64,000 bases of DNA, taken from Neomicrococcus aestuarii (lineage in GTDB: Bacteria > Actinomycetota > Actinomycetes > Actinomycetales > Micrococcaceae). The notes beneath the pieces are model-generated. The model saw only the letters and a list, made by a program, of their open reading frames with translations, was not told the origin of the DNA and ran no database searches. How positions within the stretch are numbered: position 1 is the stretch's first letter; each line of letters begins with the position of its first letter. This document shows, piece after piece, positions 16,065 through 25,193 of the stretch. Location of the stretch: assembly GCF_014201135.1 (NCBI RefSeq), contig NZ_JACHDR010000001.1, positions 62,001 through 126,000 on the forward strand. The letters are read 5' to 3'. Made by a program: the position numbers and the translations under genes.

Positions 16065-18248
16065 ATGTCCAATCAGCTTGGCGGTGCCGCGAGTTCTTAC
16101 CTCCGGCAGCATGCGCATCAGCCCGTTCATTGGCAGGTTTTTGGTGATGATGCCTTCGAGGAGGCCGAGCGCCGGGACGTGCCCGTCTTCTTGTCCGTGG
16201 GCTATGCGGCATGCCATTGGTGCCACGTCATGGCGCATGAAACCTTCGACGACCCTGTCATTGCCGGGTTTTTGAACCAGAACTTCGTGTCCATCAAGGT
16301 GGATCGCGAAGAACGACCTGACGTGGACTCCGTGTACATGGCCGCTACCCAACTGTTGACTGGCCAAGGCGGCTGGCCCATGAGCGTGTTCTTGATGCCC
16401 GATGGCCGCGCGTTCCATGCAGGAACGTATTTCCCACCCGAACCGCGCCAAGGTTTGCCCTCGTTCCGCCAGCTCATCCAAGGTGTTCACGACACCTGGG
16501 TCACGAATCGAGAGGGCGTGGAACAGTTCGCGGGGCAGCTCGCGCAGCGACTTGAACAAGTCAATGACGCCGAGGCCCAACTGAGCAACCGCGTAACCGA
16601 AGACTCGACTGACGCTGACAAGACCATGCATTTGGCCCTGAATGTGCTGACTCGTCAGGAAGCAAGAACAGGCGGCTTTGGCCAAGCTCCAAAGTTCCCA
16701 CCGCACTCAGCCTTGGAATTCTTGACGGCGCTGGGCTCGACGGTCGAGGGAGATCGCACGCTACTCGACCGGACCCTACTCGACCGGACCCTACTCGACC
16801 GGACCCTACTCGACCGGACCCTGCGCGTCATGGCGCTCTCCGGCCTCCACGACCATGTGGCAGGCGGCTTCGCGCGCTATTGCGTGGACGAGCAGTGGCT
16901 GGTTCCGCACTTCGAGAAGATGCTCTATGACAACGCCCAGCTCCTTCGCCACTACGCCCACGCGAGCCATCTCGCATCGGACCCTGCAGACCGCGAACTC
17001 TTCAAACGCACCGCGCAGTTGATGGTCAGTTGGCTCGCCGATGAGCTGCTGACTCCTGAGGGTGCCTTTGCTTCGTCGCTGGATGCGGACTCCGTCCTCG
17101 AGAACGGAGAGCACCATGAAGGCGCCACGTATGTGTGGACGCGCGCTGAGCTGGAGCACCTGACGGATTTCAACGGCGCCCTCAAGACGCTCCTCGTGGG
17201 CGGCAGCGTTCACGCGCCGCAACGCGGAAGCATGACGTTCGCGGACACCGCGGGCAACGAGGAACTCACCCTCGCCTTCTCCCGAGTACCGGAGGATCAA
17301 GAGTGGTCGGCGTGGGATCAAGCCCGCCCAGTTTTTGAGCAAAACCGCGCCAAGCGGCCACAACCGGCCAAGGATGACAAAGTCGTGGCGAGCTGGAATG
17401 GACTGATGGTTCGGTCCCTCGCCGAGACCGCGGACCTCCTCGACGGCGAAAACACAGAGCATGCCGAGCTCGCGCGAACACTCGCGATCAACGCGGCCAC
17501 CTTCCTCTGGAACACCCACATCGCGAAGGACACGAACTACCAAGAACTCATAGTCTTGAGAGTCTCCTACAACGGCGCCACGGATAACGCTCGTGAGGGA
17601 CTACTCGAGGATTACGCGGGACTCGCGCTCGGTTTCCAAGCCGTGGCTGCAGTCACGCATGACCACTCGTGGACGGAAAAGGCGAACGAAATCCTGGACG
17701 CAAGTCTCGAAAAGTTCGTGTCCACCCATCAGGGCACAACGCTCGTGCGGGATTCCACTCAGGATCCTCACGCAACCGCAGACCAGGCCGTTCTCAATGC
17801 GCGGAACGGGAGCAGCGGCGTCGTCGTTCTGGAGGATGCAACACCGTCCGGAACGGCCCTGTTGGCCCTTGCCCTCGCACAGCGGGCGCGCCCTGCAGAT
17901 GAAGCGACATTGGTGCACCTACTCAATCACACGGACTTCGTGGCGGCTCGCGCGCCGGGATCGGCCGGAATGGCTCTCGCCGCGCGCTGGAAAACCCGCG
18001 GCGGAACGGTGCGGGAAATTCATATTGCGGGCGGTTCCGAAGGGGAACGCCGTGCTGCGCGTCGTGTCGCGCTCCTGTCCGGGGCAGTTATTACCCCGAC
18101 GCCGTCCACCGACGTTACCCGAGGCGAGTATGCGGCGGGCCCGGCGGGAGACGTGAGAATATACATTTGCCAAAACTATTCGTGCATGGCACCTCTGATA
18201 ACGGTGCAGGAGCTCACCACGCAACTACAAAAATTGAGGGATCGATGA
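16065..18248 (+). CDS. Thioredoxin-domain (DUF255/YyaL) protein
   Basis: A 727-residue cytoplasmic protein. Residues 1-160 form the DUF255 thioredoxin-like domain with an active-site-like C50-H-W-C53 in GYAACHWCHVMAHETF, and the rest is an alpha/alpha-barrel resembling glycoside hydrolases or N-acyl-glucosamine epimerases. No reaction is established for the family. The mycobacterial counterpart (Rv1084) also lies between mca and the hemolysin III gene. A 15-bp unit repeats four times at 16761-16820, adding LLDRT units to residues 233-252. Its stop overlaps the next ATG by four bases. Confidence 0.87.
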   Translation: MSNQLGGAASSYLRQHAHQPVHWQVFGDDAFEEAERRDVPVFLSVGYAACHWCHVMAHETFDDPVIAGFLNQNFVSIKVDREERPDVDSVYMAATQLLTGQGGWPMSVFLMPDGRAFHAGTYFPPEPRQGLPSFRQLIQGVHDTWVTNREGVEQFAGQLAQRLEQVNDAEAQLSNRVTEDSTDADKTMHLALNVLTRQEARTGGFGQAPKFPPHSALEFLTALGSTVEGDRTLLDRTLLDRTLLDRTLLDRTLRVMALSGLHDHVAGGFARYCVDEQWLVPHFEKMLYDNAQLLRHYAHASHLASDPADRELFKRTAQLMVSWLADELLTPEGAFASSLDADSVLENGEHHEGATYVWTRAELEHLTDFNGALKTLLVGGSVHAPQRGSMTFADTAGNEELTLAFSRVPEDQEWSAWDQARPVFEQNRAKRPQPAKDDKVVASWNGLMVRSLAETADLLDGENTEHAELARTLAINAATFLWNTHIAKDTNYQELIVLRVSYNGATDNAREGLLEDYAGLALGFQAVAAVTHDHSWTEKANEILDASLEKFVSTHQGTTLVRDSTQDPHATADQAVLNARNGSSGVVVLEDATPSGTALLALALAQRARPADEATLVHLLNHTDFVAARAPGSAGMALAARWKTRGGTVREIHIAGGSEGERRAARRVALLSGAVITPTPSTDVTRGEYAAGPAGDVRIYICQNYSCMAPLITVQELTTQLQKLRDR
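16761..16820 (+). repeat. 15-bp in-frame tandem repeat, four copies
   Basis: The unit CTACTCGACCGGACC is repeated four times without change, giving (LLDRT)4 after a diverged GDRT. Perfect identity implies recent slippage, and whole units keep the frame, so length may vary between strains. Confidence 0.95.
17818..17827 (+). repeat. GCGTCGTCGT motif copy 3
   Basis: Inside the DUF255 gene, read as Gly-Val-Val-Val, preceded by AGCG and followed by TCTGGAGG. Confidence 0.6.
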
Positions 18249-18511
18249 CGACTTTTTCTTCGAGCGCTACGTGGGGCCGAATGAAGAACAGCTACGAACA
18301 TCTGAAAAGTCTGGGATGGGTGGACGCTGAAGGGCGGCTCTACGGCCTGACCTATGAGGAAATCTGTGAGAGGGATCCGAACGAGTTGGTGTTTCCGCCG
18401 TTTGTACTTTCGGACGAGGATCTACGCAAGGCTGACGAAGAGATTGCGCGGCAGATTGCCGAGGGCAGGCTCGTCAACAACGAGATAGTGCGCGGCCCAG
18501 ATGAGGAGTAA
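18245..18511 (+). CDS. Small acidic protein, unknown function
   Basis: An 88-residue hydrophilic protein (TWGRMKNSYEHLKSLGWVD, then YEEICERDPNELVFPPF, then a long acidic helix). Its ATG overlaps the TGA of the DUF255 gene (ATGA), indicating translational coupling, with GAGGGA upstream. No family is recognised. It ends 6 bases before the convergent hemolysin III gene. Confidence 0.65.
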   Translation: MTTFSSSATWGRMKNSYEHLKSLGWVDAEGRLYGLTYEEICERDPNELVFPPFVLSDEDLRKADEEIARQIAEGRLVNNEIVRGPDEE

Positions 18512-18517
18512 GTTGCG

Positions 18518-19222
18518 CTAGCCGTGGATGTTGTTGCCCAGGATCGCGAAGGCGATCGCGATGAAGTGGCACACGAACCCGCCCACGGTGAAGACGTGGA
18601 AGATCTCGTGGAAGCCGAACCAGCGCGGTGACGGGTTAGGGCGTTTGAGCGCGTAGATGACAGCGCCGATAATGTAGAGCGCGCCGCCGACACACAAGAG
18701 GATGGCGGCGGGAACGTTCGCGGCGAAGAAATCGCCAATAAAGATCAGTGCGGCCAGACCCAAGAGAATGTAGATCGGGACGTAGAGCCAGCGTGGGGCA
18801 TCGGTCCAGAAGACGCGGAACGCGACGCCCAGAATCGCGCCGACCCAGATGGCTCCCAGAAGCCAGCCAGCCTTCGAGGGCTCCAGAAGTGCCCACGCCA
18901 GCGGCGTGTAGGAGCCCGCGATGACCAACATGATGTTGGTGTGGTCAAGGCGTTTGAGCAGCCTCTTGACTTCCGGTGACCACGTACCGCGGTGGTAGAT
19001 CGCGGAGACCGAGAACAACAAGAGGCCCGTGACCCCGTAGACGGCGGTGACGAATTTGCCCATGCCAGCGGGAGCAAGAATCACTAGGATGATGCCCGCT
19101 ACCAGGGCTAATGGGGCCATGCCCAAGTGGATCCACCCGCGAAGCTTTGGCTTGAGTTCTTCAAGCTCGCGTTCGAGGGTGCTTTGGGTGCCGTCAGTGC
19201 CATTGGCATCCGTGCTGTGCAT
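18518..19222 (-). CDS. Hemolysin III/PAQR family membrane protein
   Basis: A 234-residue protein with seven membrane helices. Family marks are SAIYHRGTWSP (His and the following basic residues), LDHTNIMLVIAGSYTPL with conserved Asp-His, and GFHEIFHVFTVGGFVCHF with the C-terminal HxxxH metal ligands. Members are zinc-containing PAQR-like proteins and are not proven haemolysins here. The ATG at 19222 follows GAGG. In M. tuberculosis the same gene (Rv1085c) also lies opposite the Z-isoprenyl synthase. Confidence 0.9.
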   Translation of the reverse strand: MHSTDANGTDGTQSTLERELEELKPKLRGWIHLGMAPLALVAGIILVILAPAGMGKFVTAVYGVTGLLLFSVSAIYHRGTWSPEVKRLLKRLDHTNIMLVIAGSYTPLAWALLEPSKAGWLLGAIWVGAILGVAFRVFWTDAPRWLYVPIYILLGLAALIFIGDFFAANVPAAILLCVGGALYIIGAVIYALKRPNPSPRWFGFHEIFHVFTVGGFVCHFIAIAFAILGNNIHG

Positions 19223-19377
19223 AGTCCTCAGTGTACTCGGTACCGGGAGTATCAATAACCTGTGTGGGAGCTGGGAGGATTGAACCGGCAAGCGGGGCGA
19301 AGTGAACGAAGATCGCGGTATTCCGGTAATCTCGAAACCACACTATGTAACACCCTTAGTCACTGTGAAAGCTCGGC

Positions 19378-20139
19378 ATGCGCGTACCTGATGTTCTCTA
19401 TCGCTTCTATGAGAATTCGCTGGCGCGCGGGCTGAGTGGGGACAAGCTTCCTCATCACGTAGGTGTTTTGGTGGACGGGAACCGTCGCTGGGCCAAGCTT
19501 GCAGGAGCGCCTACGGCGCACGGCCATCAGGCTGGCGCGGACAAAATCGTCGAGTTCATTACGTGGTGCGAAGAGCTGGGCATCAAAGTTGTCACGCTGT
19601 ACATGCTCTCCACAGATAACTTGAACCGTTCTTCTTCTGAGCTCGAGCAGCTTATGGGCATCATTGGAAACACCGTTGACCGTTTGGGTGAGTCCAAGCG
19701 CGTCCGGATTCAACCGGTGGGCGCGAAAGATCTCTTGCCCGCGGAGCTGAGTGAAAAGCTCGCTCAACTGGCCGAAGAAACGCGTTCATGCGACGGTGTC
19801 CACGTGAATGTGGCTATCGGCTACGGTGGGCGCCGCGAAATTGTGGACGCCGTACGTGATTTCATGCTGGAAGCTTCCGCGGCCGGAAAGAGCCTCGACG
19901 TAGCCGCCAGCGAGATAGATGTTGACGCCATTTCGAGGCATCTCTACACGAAGGGTCAACCCGATCCTGACCTGCTGATTCGGACCTCTGGAGAGCAGCG
20001 TTTGTCTGGGTTTTTGACCTGGCAGAGCGCCTATTCGGAGTTCTATTTCTGCGAAGCTCTGTGGCCGGATTTCCGCCGCGTGGACTTCTTGCGCGCCCTG
20101 CGTGATTACGCGGATCGCCAGCGCCGTTTCGGCTCCTGA
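19378..20139 (+). CDS. Z-isoprenyl diphosphate synthase, short-chain type
   Basis: A 253-residue cis-prenyltransferase of the UppS fold. HVGVLVDGNRRWAKLAGAPT (about 27-46) holds the catalytic Asp and Asn-Arg, LYMLSTDNLNRSSSE the second substrate region, and PDPDLLIRTSGEQRLSGFLTWQSAYSEF the C-terminal signature. Position beside the hemolysin III gene matches Rv1086, which makes (2Z,6E)-farnesyl diphosphate for decaprenyl phosphate. So it probably makes a short Z-product for carrier-lipid synthesis; a full UppS role is the alternative. The ATG follows GAAAG. Confidence 0.88.
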   Translation: MRVPDVLYRFYENSLARGLSGDKLPHHVGVLVDGNRRWAKLAGAPTAHGHQAGADKIVEFITWCEELGIKVVTLYMLSTDNLNRSSSELEQLMGIIGNTVDRLGESKRVRIQPVGAKDLLPAELSEKLAQLAEETRSCDGVHVNVAIGYGGRREIVDAVRDFMLEASAAGKSLDVAASEIDVDAISRHLYTKGQPDPDLLIRTSGEQRLSGFLTWQSAYSEFYFCEALWPDFRRVDFLRALRDYADRQRRFGS

Positions 20140-20413
20140 CTAGGTATTTCCTCTCTTCCTGAGTGTTCCGTGACTGATTCATTACGAACAGGTGAACATT
20201 GAGAAACCGCCACGAGACACGCTTCACAATGCTGTCGAAAGCTATCGGTGAGACGTAGCGTAGGTCTCATCGGCGGGCATTCGAGCCTGCTGTCCGGAAA
20301 GGCCACCAGTTGAGACTTCTCTCATCGGAAAAGGGGGCCGGATTCGGCTCCTTTGTGGCCGTTCCGCCTACCTAATCGATAGGAACAGGGCTACGCCCTG
20401 GAGGGGAGCAATC
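20140..20413 (+). promoter_or_regulatory. phoH leader with successive hairpins
   Basis: No gene in these 274 bases. Three hairpins are visible: TGAGAC/GTCTCA (20249-20269), CCTA/TAGG (20371-20383) and CAGGG-CTACG-CCCTG (20386-20400), the last touching the GGAGGGG ribosome-binding site. This arrangement could modulate translation of the PhoH gene. No known riboswitch core is recognised. Confidence 0.45.
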
Positions 20414-21814
20414 GTGTCTCTAGCAACAGAAGCCGAGCTGATGGGGCCAGCGGAAGCTGTATTTCGCGAAGAACCTGGTTCGCTGACGAACGCTACGAAT
20501 TCTCCTCATGAGCGGCAAAGCGTAGGCGAAAAGTCCTACGTCCTGGACACCTCGGTTCTCATTGCGGATCCGCGTGCCATTCTTCGTTTTGCCGAGCATG
20601 AAGTCATCATCCCGATCGTGGTCATCTCTGAGCTTGAGAAGAAGCGTCACGATCCTGAAGTGGGCTACTTTGCCCGTAACGCGTTGCGCTTGCTGGACGA
20701 TCTGCGTGTGCAACACGATGGCCTGAACAAGCCACTGCCGATCGGAACTGAGGGCGGCTCGCTGCGCATCGAGCTCAACCACATCTCTATCGACGTTCTG
20801 CCAGTGGGTTTCCGCGGGCATGACAACGATTCGCGCATTCTGGCCGTTGCGAAGAACTTCGCGGATGAAGGCCGTGACGTCACGGTGGTCTCCAAGGACC
20901 TGCCGATGCGCGTGAAGGCGTCGGCGATGGGTCTGCAGGCTGATGAGTACCGCAACGAACTAGTGCGGGATTCTGGCTGGACGGGTGTTGCCGAGGTTTC
21001 GGCGAGTGAGGAGGACGTAGTTGCGCTGTACGACGGGGAAGCCGTACTGCTCGACGAAGCCAAAGACATGCCTACTAACACCGGCCTCGTGATTTCTTCG
21101 CCGCGCGGTTCCGCTTTGGGACGCGTAGGTAAGGACGGCCAGACGCGCCTAGTCCGCGGTGACCGTGAGGTCTTCGGACTCCACGGCCGTTCGGCTGAGC
21201 AGCGCCTCGCGATCGATCTTCTTGCGGATCCGAGCGTGGGCATCGTGTCCTTGGGTGGCCGCGCCGGTACCGGTAAGTCTGCGCTCGCATTGTGCGCCGG
21301 CCTCGAGGCTGTCATGGAGCGCCGCGAACACAAGAAGGTCGTGGTCTTCCGGCCGCTCTTCGCCGTGGGCGGTCAGGAGCTCGGCTACCTGCCCGGCAGC
21401 GAGCAAGAGAAGATGAACCCCTGGGGCCAGGCCATCTATGACACACTGGGCGCTTTGGTATCCAACAACGTCATGGACGAGATCATGGACCGCGGCATGC
21501 TCGAGGTTCTACCGCTCACTCACATCCGCGGCCGTTCACTTCACGATTCGTTCGTGATCGTGGATGAGGCCCAGAGCCTCGAGAAGAACGTGCTGCTCAC
21601 GGTCATGAGCCGCATCGGCCAAAACTCGAAGATCGTGCTCACTCACGATGTCGCCCAGCGCGATAACCTCCGAGTCGGTCGCCATGACGGTATCGCCGCC
21701 GTAGTGGAGACGCTCAAGGGCAACCCGCTCTTCGGGCACGTCACTCTCACCCGCTCTGAGCGTTCCGCGATCGCTGCTCTCGTGACGGATATGTTGGAGG
21801 ACGGCCAGATTTAG
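20414..21814 (+). CDS. PIN-PhoH fusion (PhoH2-type ribonuclease/helicase)
   Basis: A 466-residue protein. Residues about 40-175 form a PIN ribonuclease domain ([15 protein letters not shown] with the first acid, [12 protein letters not shown] with later acids). Residues about 255-460 form a PhoH ATPase with Walker [13 protein letters not shown] and Walker [12 protein letters not shown]. PhoH2 proteins unwind and cleave RNA (known for the mycobacterial protein Rv1095, whose neighbourhood is shared here). The GTG at 20414 follows GGAGGGG. The mycobacterial PhoAT antitoxin-like small gene upstream is not seen. Confidence 0.9.
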   Translation: MSLATEAELMGPAEAVFREEPGSLTNATNSPHERQSVGEKSYVLDTSVLIADPRAILRFAEHEVIIPIVVISELEKKRHDPEVGYFARNALRLLDDLRVQHDGLNKPLPIGTEGGSLRIELNHISIDVLPVGFRGHDNDSRILAVAKNFADEGRDVTVVSKDLPMRVKASAMGLQADEYRNELVRDSGWTGVAEVSASEEDVVALYDGEAVLLDEAKDMPTNTGLVISSPRGSALGRVGKDGQTRLVRGDREVFGLHGRSAEQRLAIDLLADPSVGIVSLGGRAGTGKSALALCAGLEAVMERREHKKVVVFRPLFAVGGQELGYLPGSEQEKMNPWGQAIYDTLGALVSNNVMDEIMDRGMLEVLPLTHIRGRSLHDSFVIVDEAQSLEKNVLLTVMSRIGQNSKIVLTHDVAQRDNLRVGRHDGIAAVVETLKGNPLFGHVTLTRSERSAIAALVTDMLEDGQI

Positions 21815-21837
21815 GGGCTCGCTTTTACGCATAAATT

Positions 21838-21847
21838 ACGACGACGC
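21838..21847 (-). repeat. GCGTCGTCGT motif copy 4 (intergenic)
   Basis: Lies 24 bases after the phoH stop codon in non-coding DNA; flank CA on the left and AATTTAT on the right when read on the minus strand. Confidence 0.65.
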
Positions 21848-21944
21848 TGCCTCACCCACAGTTCTTCACTTCCCGGACACGGGGCTCACTTTCTCCACAG
21901 AACGACGCTCATTTTCAAAACGTTGAAAGCTTCGCGGTAGCGTG

Positions 21945-22472
21945 ATGAGCGTGTTGGCAATACTGGGGGAGTGGACCACCGCAGCTAAATCGGGGTGGGA
22001 TGTTGTGGGTCTGGCGGCGTTGATCGCCAGCGTACTGGCGTACTTGTATTTCGGGCTTCGCCTCGCGTGGATCGACGCCCGGACGCACTTGTTGCCCAAT
22101 CGGCTCATGTTTCCGTGGGCGAAGTGGGCGGCCTCGTTGTTGGTCGTCGCCGGGCTTGCCCACGGCGCACCGGACCGCGTCTTCGGGGCGCTAGCAGGCG
22201 GCGTCGTCCTCTTCGGAGGGTATCTACTCCTCCATCTGGTGCAGCGCAACGGTATGGGGATGGGGGATGTGAAGCTCGCGTTCGTACTGGGTCTGTATCT
22301 GGGGTTCGTGTCATGGTGGCACGTACTGTGGGGGACCTTGCTGGCGTTTGTGCTGGGTTCGCTCTTTGCGCTCGGCGGCATGATCGCCGGGAAAATGGGG
22401 AGGAAATCGGCCATTCCCTTTGGACCGTTCATGATTGTGGGCGCACTAGTGGCGCTCACAATTGGTCGTTGA
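21945..22472 (+). CDS. A24-type prepilin peptidase
   Basis: A 175-residue membrane protease of the GxGD aspartyl type with about six helices. The two catalytic aspartates are visible in RLAWIDARTHLLPNRLMF (about residues 38-55) and NGMGMGDVKLAF (about 103-114). It lacks the N-terminal methyltransferase domain of full PilD. It would process type IV pilin-like or Flp/Tad prepilins; no pilin or assembly gene is nearby. ATG 21945 is used, a GTG at 21942 is adjacent; the ribosome-binding site is weak. Confidence 0.83.
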   Translation: MSVLAILGEWTTAAKSGWDVVGLAALIASVLAYLYFGLRLAWIDARTHLLPNRLMFPWAKWAASLLVVAGLAHGAPDRVFGALAGGVVLFGGYLLLHLVQRNGMGMGDVKLAFVLGLYLGFVSWWHVLWGTLLAFVLGSLFALGGMIAGKMGRKSAIPFGPFMIVGALVALTIGR

Positions 22473-22513
22473 AACTACTAGTTACGCATCGTCTAAATCG
22501 CTGAAGGATTTGT

Positions 22514-22993
22514 ATGCCCATCCCAGATTTTATTGTGGAGATTCGCCGGAAGATCGGGACGGATCCGCTGTGGCTACCGGGCGTCAAAGCCGTGGTGACT
22601 CGTGAAAATCAGGGTACCGAGGTGTTGCTCGTACAGCGGGCGGACAACGGAAAGTGGACGCTGCCGGCCGGAATCTTGGAGCCCGGGGAAGAACCCGCGG
22701 TGGGATGCGTGCGGGAAGTTTTGGAAGAAACGGGCATCGAGGCGCGGGTGACAAAGCTTGCCGGCATCGCCACCACGGACCTGATGGTGTACCCGAACGG
22801 GGATCAGGCGCAGTACCTAGACATCATTTTCGCGCTCGAGTACGTCTCAGGCATCGCGCATGTGGCCGATGATGAAAACCTCGCCGTGCAATGGAGCAAG
22901 GTGGATGATTTGCCGGCGGACTGCCCGCCCAAACATCGCCGGGCAATTGAATGGGCGCTGGACAATAGCCCAGCGCCCAAGTTCGTGACCTAG
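22514..22993 (+). CDS. NUDIX hydrolase
   Basis: A 159-residue pyrophosphohydrolase. The NUDIX box is complete: GILEPGEEPAVGCVREVLEE plus TGI (about residues 55-77), with the metal-binding REVLEE core. It should cleave a nucleoside diphosphate linked to another group; the substrate is not predictable. GAAGGA stands eight bases before the ATG. It ends at a strong bidirectional terminator against fumC. Confidence 0.88.
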   Translation: MPIPDFIVEIRRKIGTDPLWLPGVKAVVTRENQGTEVLLVQRADNGKWTLPAGILEPGEEPAVGCVREVLEETGIEARVTKLAGIATTDLMVYPNGDQAQYLDIIFALEYVSGIAHVADDENLAVQWSKVDDLPADCPPKHRRAIEWALDNSPAPKFVT

Positions 22994-23008
22994 CAGCCAC
23001 ACCCGTTA

Positions 23009-23048
23009 CGTCGGGGAACTAGTTCCGCAAAGGATCCGTTCCCCGACG
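23009..23048. terminator. Bidirectional terminator between NUDIX gene and fumC
   Basis: Perfect 11-bp arms CGTCGGGGAAC and GTTCCCCGACG enclose 18 bases; a TTTTT run follows shortly after on the top strand. Confidence 0.85.
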
Positions 23049-23060
23049 AACGTTGAATTT

Positions 23061-24479
23061 TTAGTACTTGCCCGTCATGGTGGTGACGTCAAGAGCTTTG
23101 TCGAGGTCGGCCTCGGAGACCTTGCCTTCACCCTCGCCAACAAAGCCCAAAGCGACGGTAGCTTCGCGAACCGTGAGGCCCTCAGCAACCGCCTTCTTGG
23201 CGATCTTTGCAGCGTTCTCGTAACCAATGAACTTGTTCAAAGGGGTCACGATAGACGGGGAAGCCTCAGCCAAGAAGCGTGCACGCTCCTCGTTGGCGGT
23301 GATGCCGTCAACCATCTTGTCCGCCATCACGCGGGAGGTGTTGGCGAGCAAGCGGATGGACTCGAGCAAGTTGGCAGCCATGACTGGGATGCCCACGTTG
23401 AGCTCGAAAGCACCGTTGGTGGAGGAGAGAGCAACCGTGGTGTCGTTGCCGATCACCTGCGCGCAGACCATGATGGCTGCTTCACAGATCACTGGGTTGA
23501 CCTTGCCCGGCATGATCGAAGAGCCTGGCTGCAAGTCAGGGATCGCGATTTCGCCAAGACCGGTGTTTGGACCGGAGCCCATCCAGCGGAGGTCGTTGTT
23601 GATCTTCATGAGCGAGTACGCAATGTTGCGCAACTGGCCGGAAGCTTCCACCAAACCATCGCGGTTTGCCTGAGCTTCGAAGTGGTTACGAGCCTCGGTC
23701 AGCGGCAGGCCGGTGTTCTCCGAAAGAATCGCAATGACGCGCTGTGGGAAGCCATCAGGGGTGTTGATGCCGGTTCCCACGGCGGTGCCGCCGAGCGGAA
23801 CTTCAGCAACGCGTGGCAACGAAGCCTCGACGCGCTCTACACCGTAACGAACCTGTGCTGCGTAGCCGGAAAATTCCTGGCCCAGGGTGATGGGGGTGGC
23901 ATCCATCAAGTGGGTGCGGCCGGACTTCACAATGTTCTTGAATTCTTCGGACTTGCGGGTGAACGAAGCATCCAAGTACTGAAGTGCTGGGATGAGGTCG
24001 TTGATGAGCGCAGAGGTCACTGCAACGTGAACGGACGTCGGGAAGACGTCGTTGGAGGACTGGGAAGCGTTGACGTGGTCGTTCGGGTGAACGCGCTTTT
24101 CGCTACCGCGAGCCTCAAGAGCACGGTTAGCAAGGTTGGCAACAACCTCGTTGGTGTTCATGTTCGAGGACGTTCCGGAACCGGTCTGGAACACGTCAAT
24201 CGGGAAGTGCTTATCAAATTCGCCCGTGGCTACCTGATCTGCGGCGCCTGCAATAGCTTCGGCGAGCTCAGCATCGAGCACACCCAACTCGGCGTTAGCC
24301 TTAGCGGCAGCCTTCTTCACCTGGGCAAGAGCCTCGATGTGCTTGCGCTCAAGAGTCTTTCCCGAAATAGGGAAGTTCTCCACGGCGCGCTGCGTCTGTG
24401 CCTGGTAGAGAGCATCGATGGGCACGCGAACCTCGCCCATGGTGTCATGTTCAATGCGGTACTCGGTTGAATCAGCCAT
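23061..24479 (-). CDS. fumC: Class II fumarate hydratase
   Basis: A 472-residue TCA-cycle enzyme converting fumarate to L-malate. The superfamily signature [11 protein letters not shown] (about residues 315-325), the substrate segments [12 protein letters not shown] and [12 protein letters not shown], and the catalytic-His region [11 protein letters not shown] are all present. Length is normal for a soluble homotetrameric FumC. The ATG at 24479 gives the usual N-terminus ([15 protein letters not shown]). It neighbours the carbonic anhydrase and glpX, the gene order of mycobacterial fum-glpX. Confidence 0.95.
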   Translation of the reverse strand: MADSTEYRIEHDTMGEVRVPIDALYQAQTQRAVENFPISGKTLERKHIEALAQVKKAAAKANAELGVLDAELAEAIAGAADQVATGEFDKHFPIDVFQTGSGTSSNMNTNEVVANLANRALEARGSEKRVHPNDHVNASQSSNDVFPTSVHVAVTSALINDLIPALQYLDASFTRKSEEFKNIVKSGRTHLMDATPITLGQEFSGYAAQVRYGVERVEASLPRVAEVPLGGTAVGTGINTPDGFPQRVIAILSENTGLPLTEARNHFEAQANRDGLVEASGQLRNIAYSLMKINNDLRWMGSGPNTGLGEIAIPDLQPGSSIMPGKVNPVICEAAIMVCAQVIGNDTTVALSSTNGAFELNVGIPVMAANLLESIRLLANTSRVMADKMVDGITANEERARFLAEASPSIVTPLNKFIGYENAAKIAKKAVAEGLTVREATVALGFVGEGEGKVSEADLDKALDVTTMTGKY

Positions 24480-24569
24480 ATTTCCTTACCTTCTGATCGG
24501 TGTTCGTCAGTACTACTTTGATCGTCAGCACTAAGTCTTTAGCACTGCGACGTGTTGTGGGAGTGCGTG

Positions 24570-25193
24570 TTATTCGACGTTTCCGAACCCGGAAACAAGC
24601 TCGGCGCGGCCCTCTGCAAGTCGGTACGTCACGCCGATAACGGCGGTTCGACCTTCATCAACAGCGTCCGCGATGATCTTTGAAGAATCCACCATGCGTT
24701 CGGTGGTCTGTTTGACGTGTTCAACGACGTTTCCGTTGACGTCAGTAGTGCCGTCGCGGTGAGCGGTAATCACGGACGGAAGAATGCGCTCCACGAGGTC
24801 ACGAACGAAGCCGTTCGGCATCTCGCCGGAGTTGAAGGACTCAACGCTCGCGGTTACGGCGCCACAGGAGTCGTGGCCCAGCACCAAAATAAGCGGCACG
24901 TTCAGCATGGAGATGGAGTACTCGAGGGTGCCCAGAACAGCGTCGTCAATGACGTGCCCGGCGGTGCGGACCACGAAGACGTCGCCCAAGCCCACATCGA
25001 AAATGATTTCAGCGGCAAGTCTGGAGTCCGAGCATCCAAAGATCACGGCCCACGGGTGCTGATCCTGCACCAGGGAAGCGCGACGATTCGCGTCCTGATT
25101 GGGGTGCGCGCTGGTGCCGCCAACAAAGCGGACGTTGCCTTCGCGCAGACGATTCCACGCTTCGGCAGGAGTAATTTTGGCTTCTACGGTCAT
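24570..25193 (-). CDS. Beta-carbonic anhydrase
   Basis: A 207-residue zinc enzyme hydrating CO2 to bicarbonate. Zinc ligands C54, H107 and C110 and the D56-R58 dyad are seen in FGCSDSRLAAE and LGHDSCGAVTA. Its ATG overlaps the TGA of the DUF4245 gene (ATGA), so the two are co-translated. Bicarbonate supply would feed carboxylases such as PurK/PurE and acyl-CoA or pyruvate carboxylase. No signal peptide, so cytoplasmic. Confidence 0.93.
   Translation of the reverse strand: MTVEAKITPAEAWNRLREGNVRFVGGTSAHPNQDANRRASLVQDQHPWAVIFGCSDSRLAAEIIFDVGLGDVFVVRTAGHVIDDAVLGTLEYSISMLNVPLILVLGHDSCGAVTASVESFNSGEMPNGFVRDLVERILPSVITAHRDGTTDVNGNVVEHVKQTTERMVDSSKIIADAVDEGRTAVIGVTYRLAEGRAELVSGFGNVE

Noticed and set aside
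15564-16706. 380-codon minus-strand frame
   Set aside because: It is a shadow of the DUF255 gene and the repeat-bearing intergenic DNA, with no domain and no ribosome-binding site.
16761-16820. CRISPR-like repeat array
   Set aside because: The units are contiguous with no spacers and are in frame within a gene; no cas genes are present.
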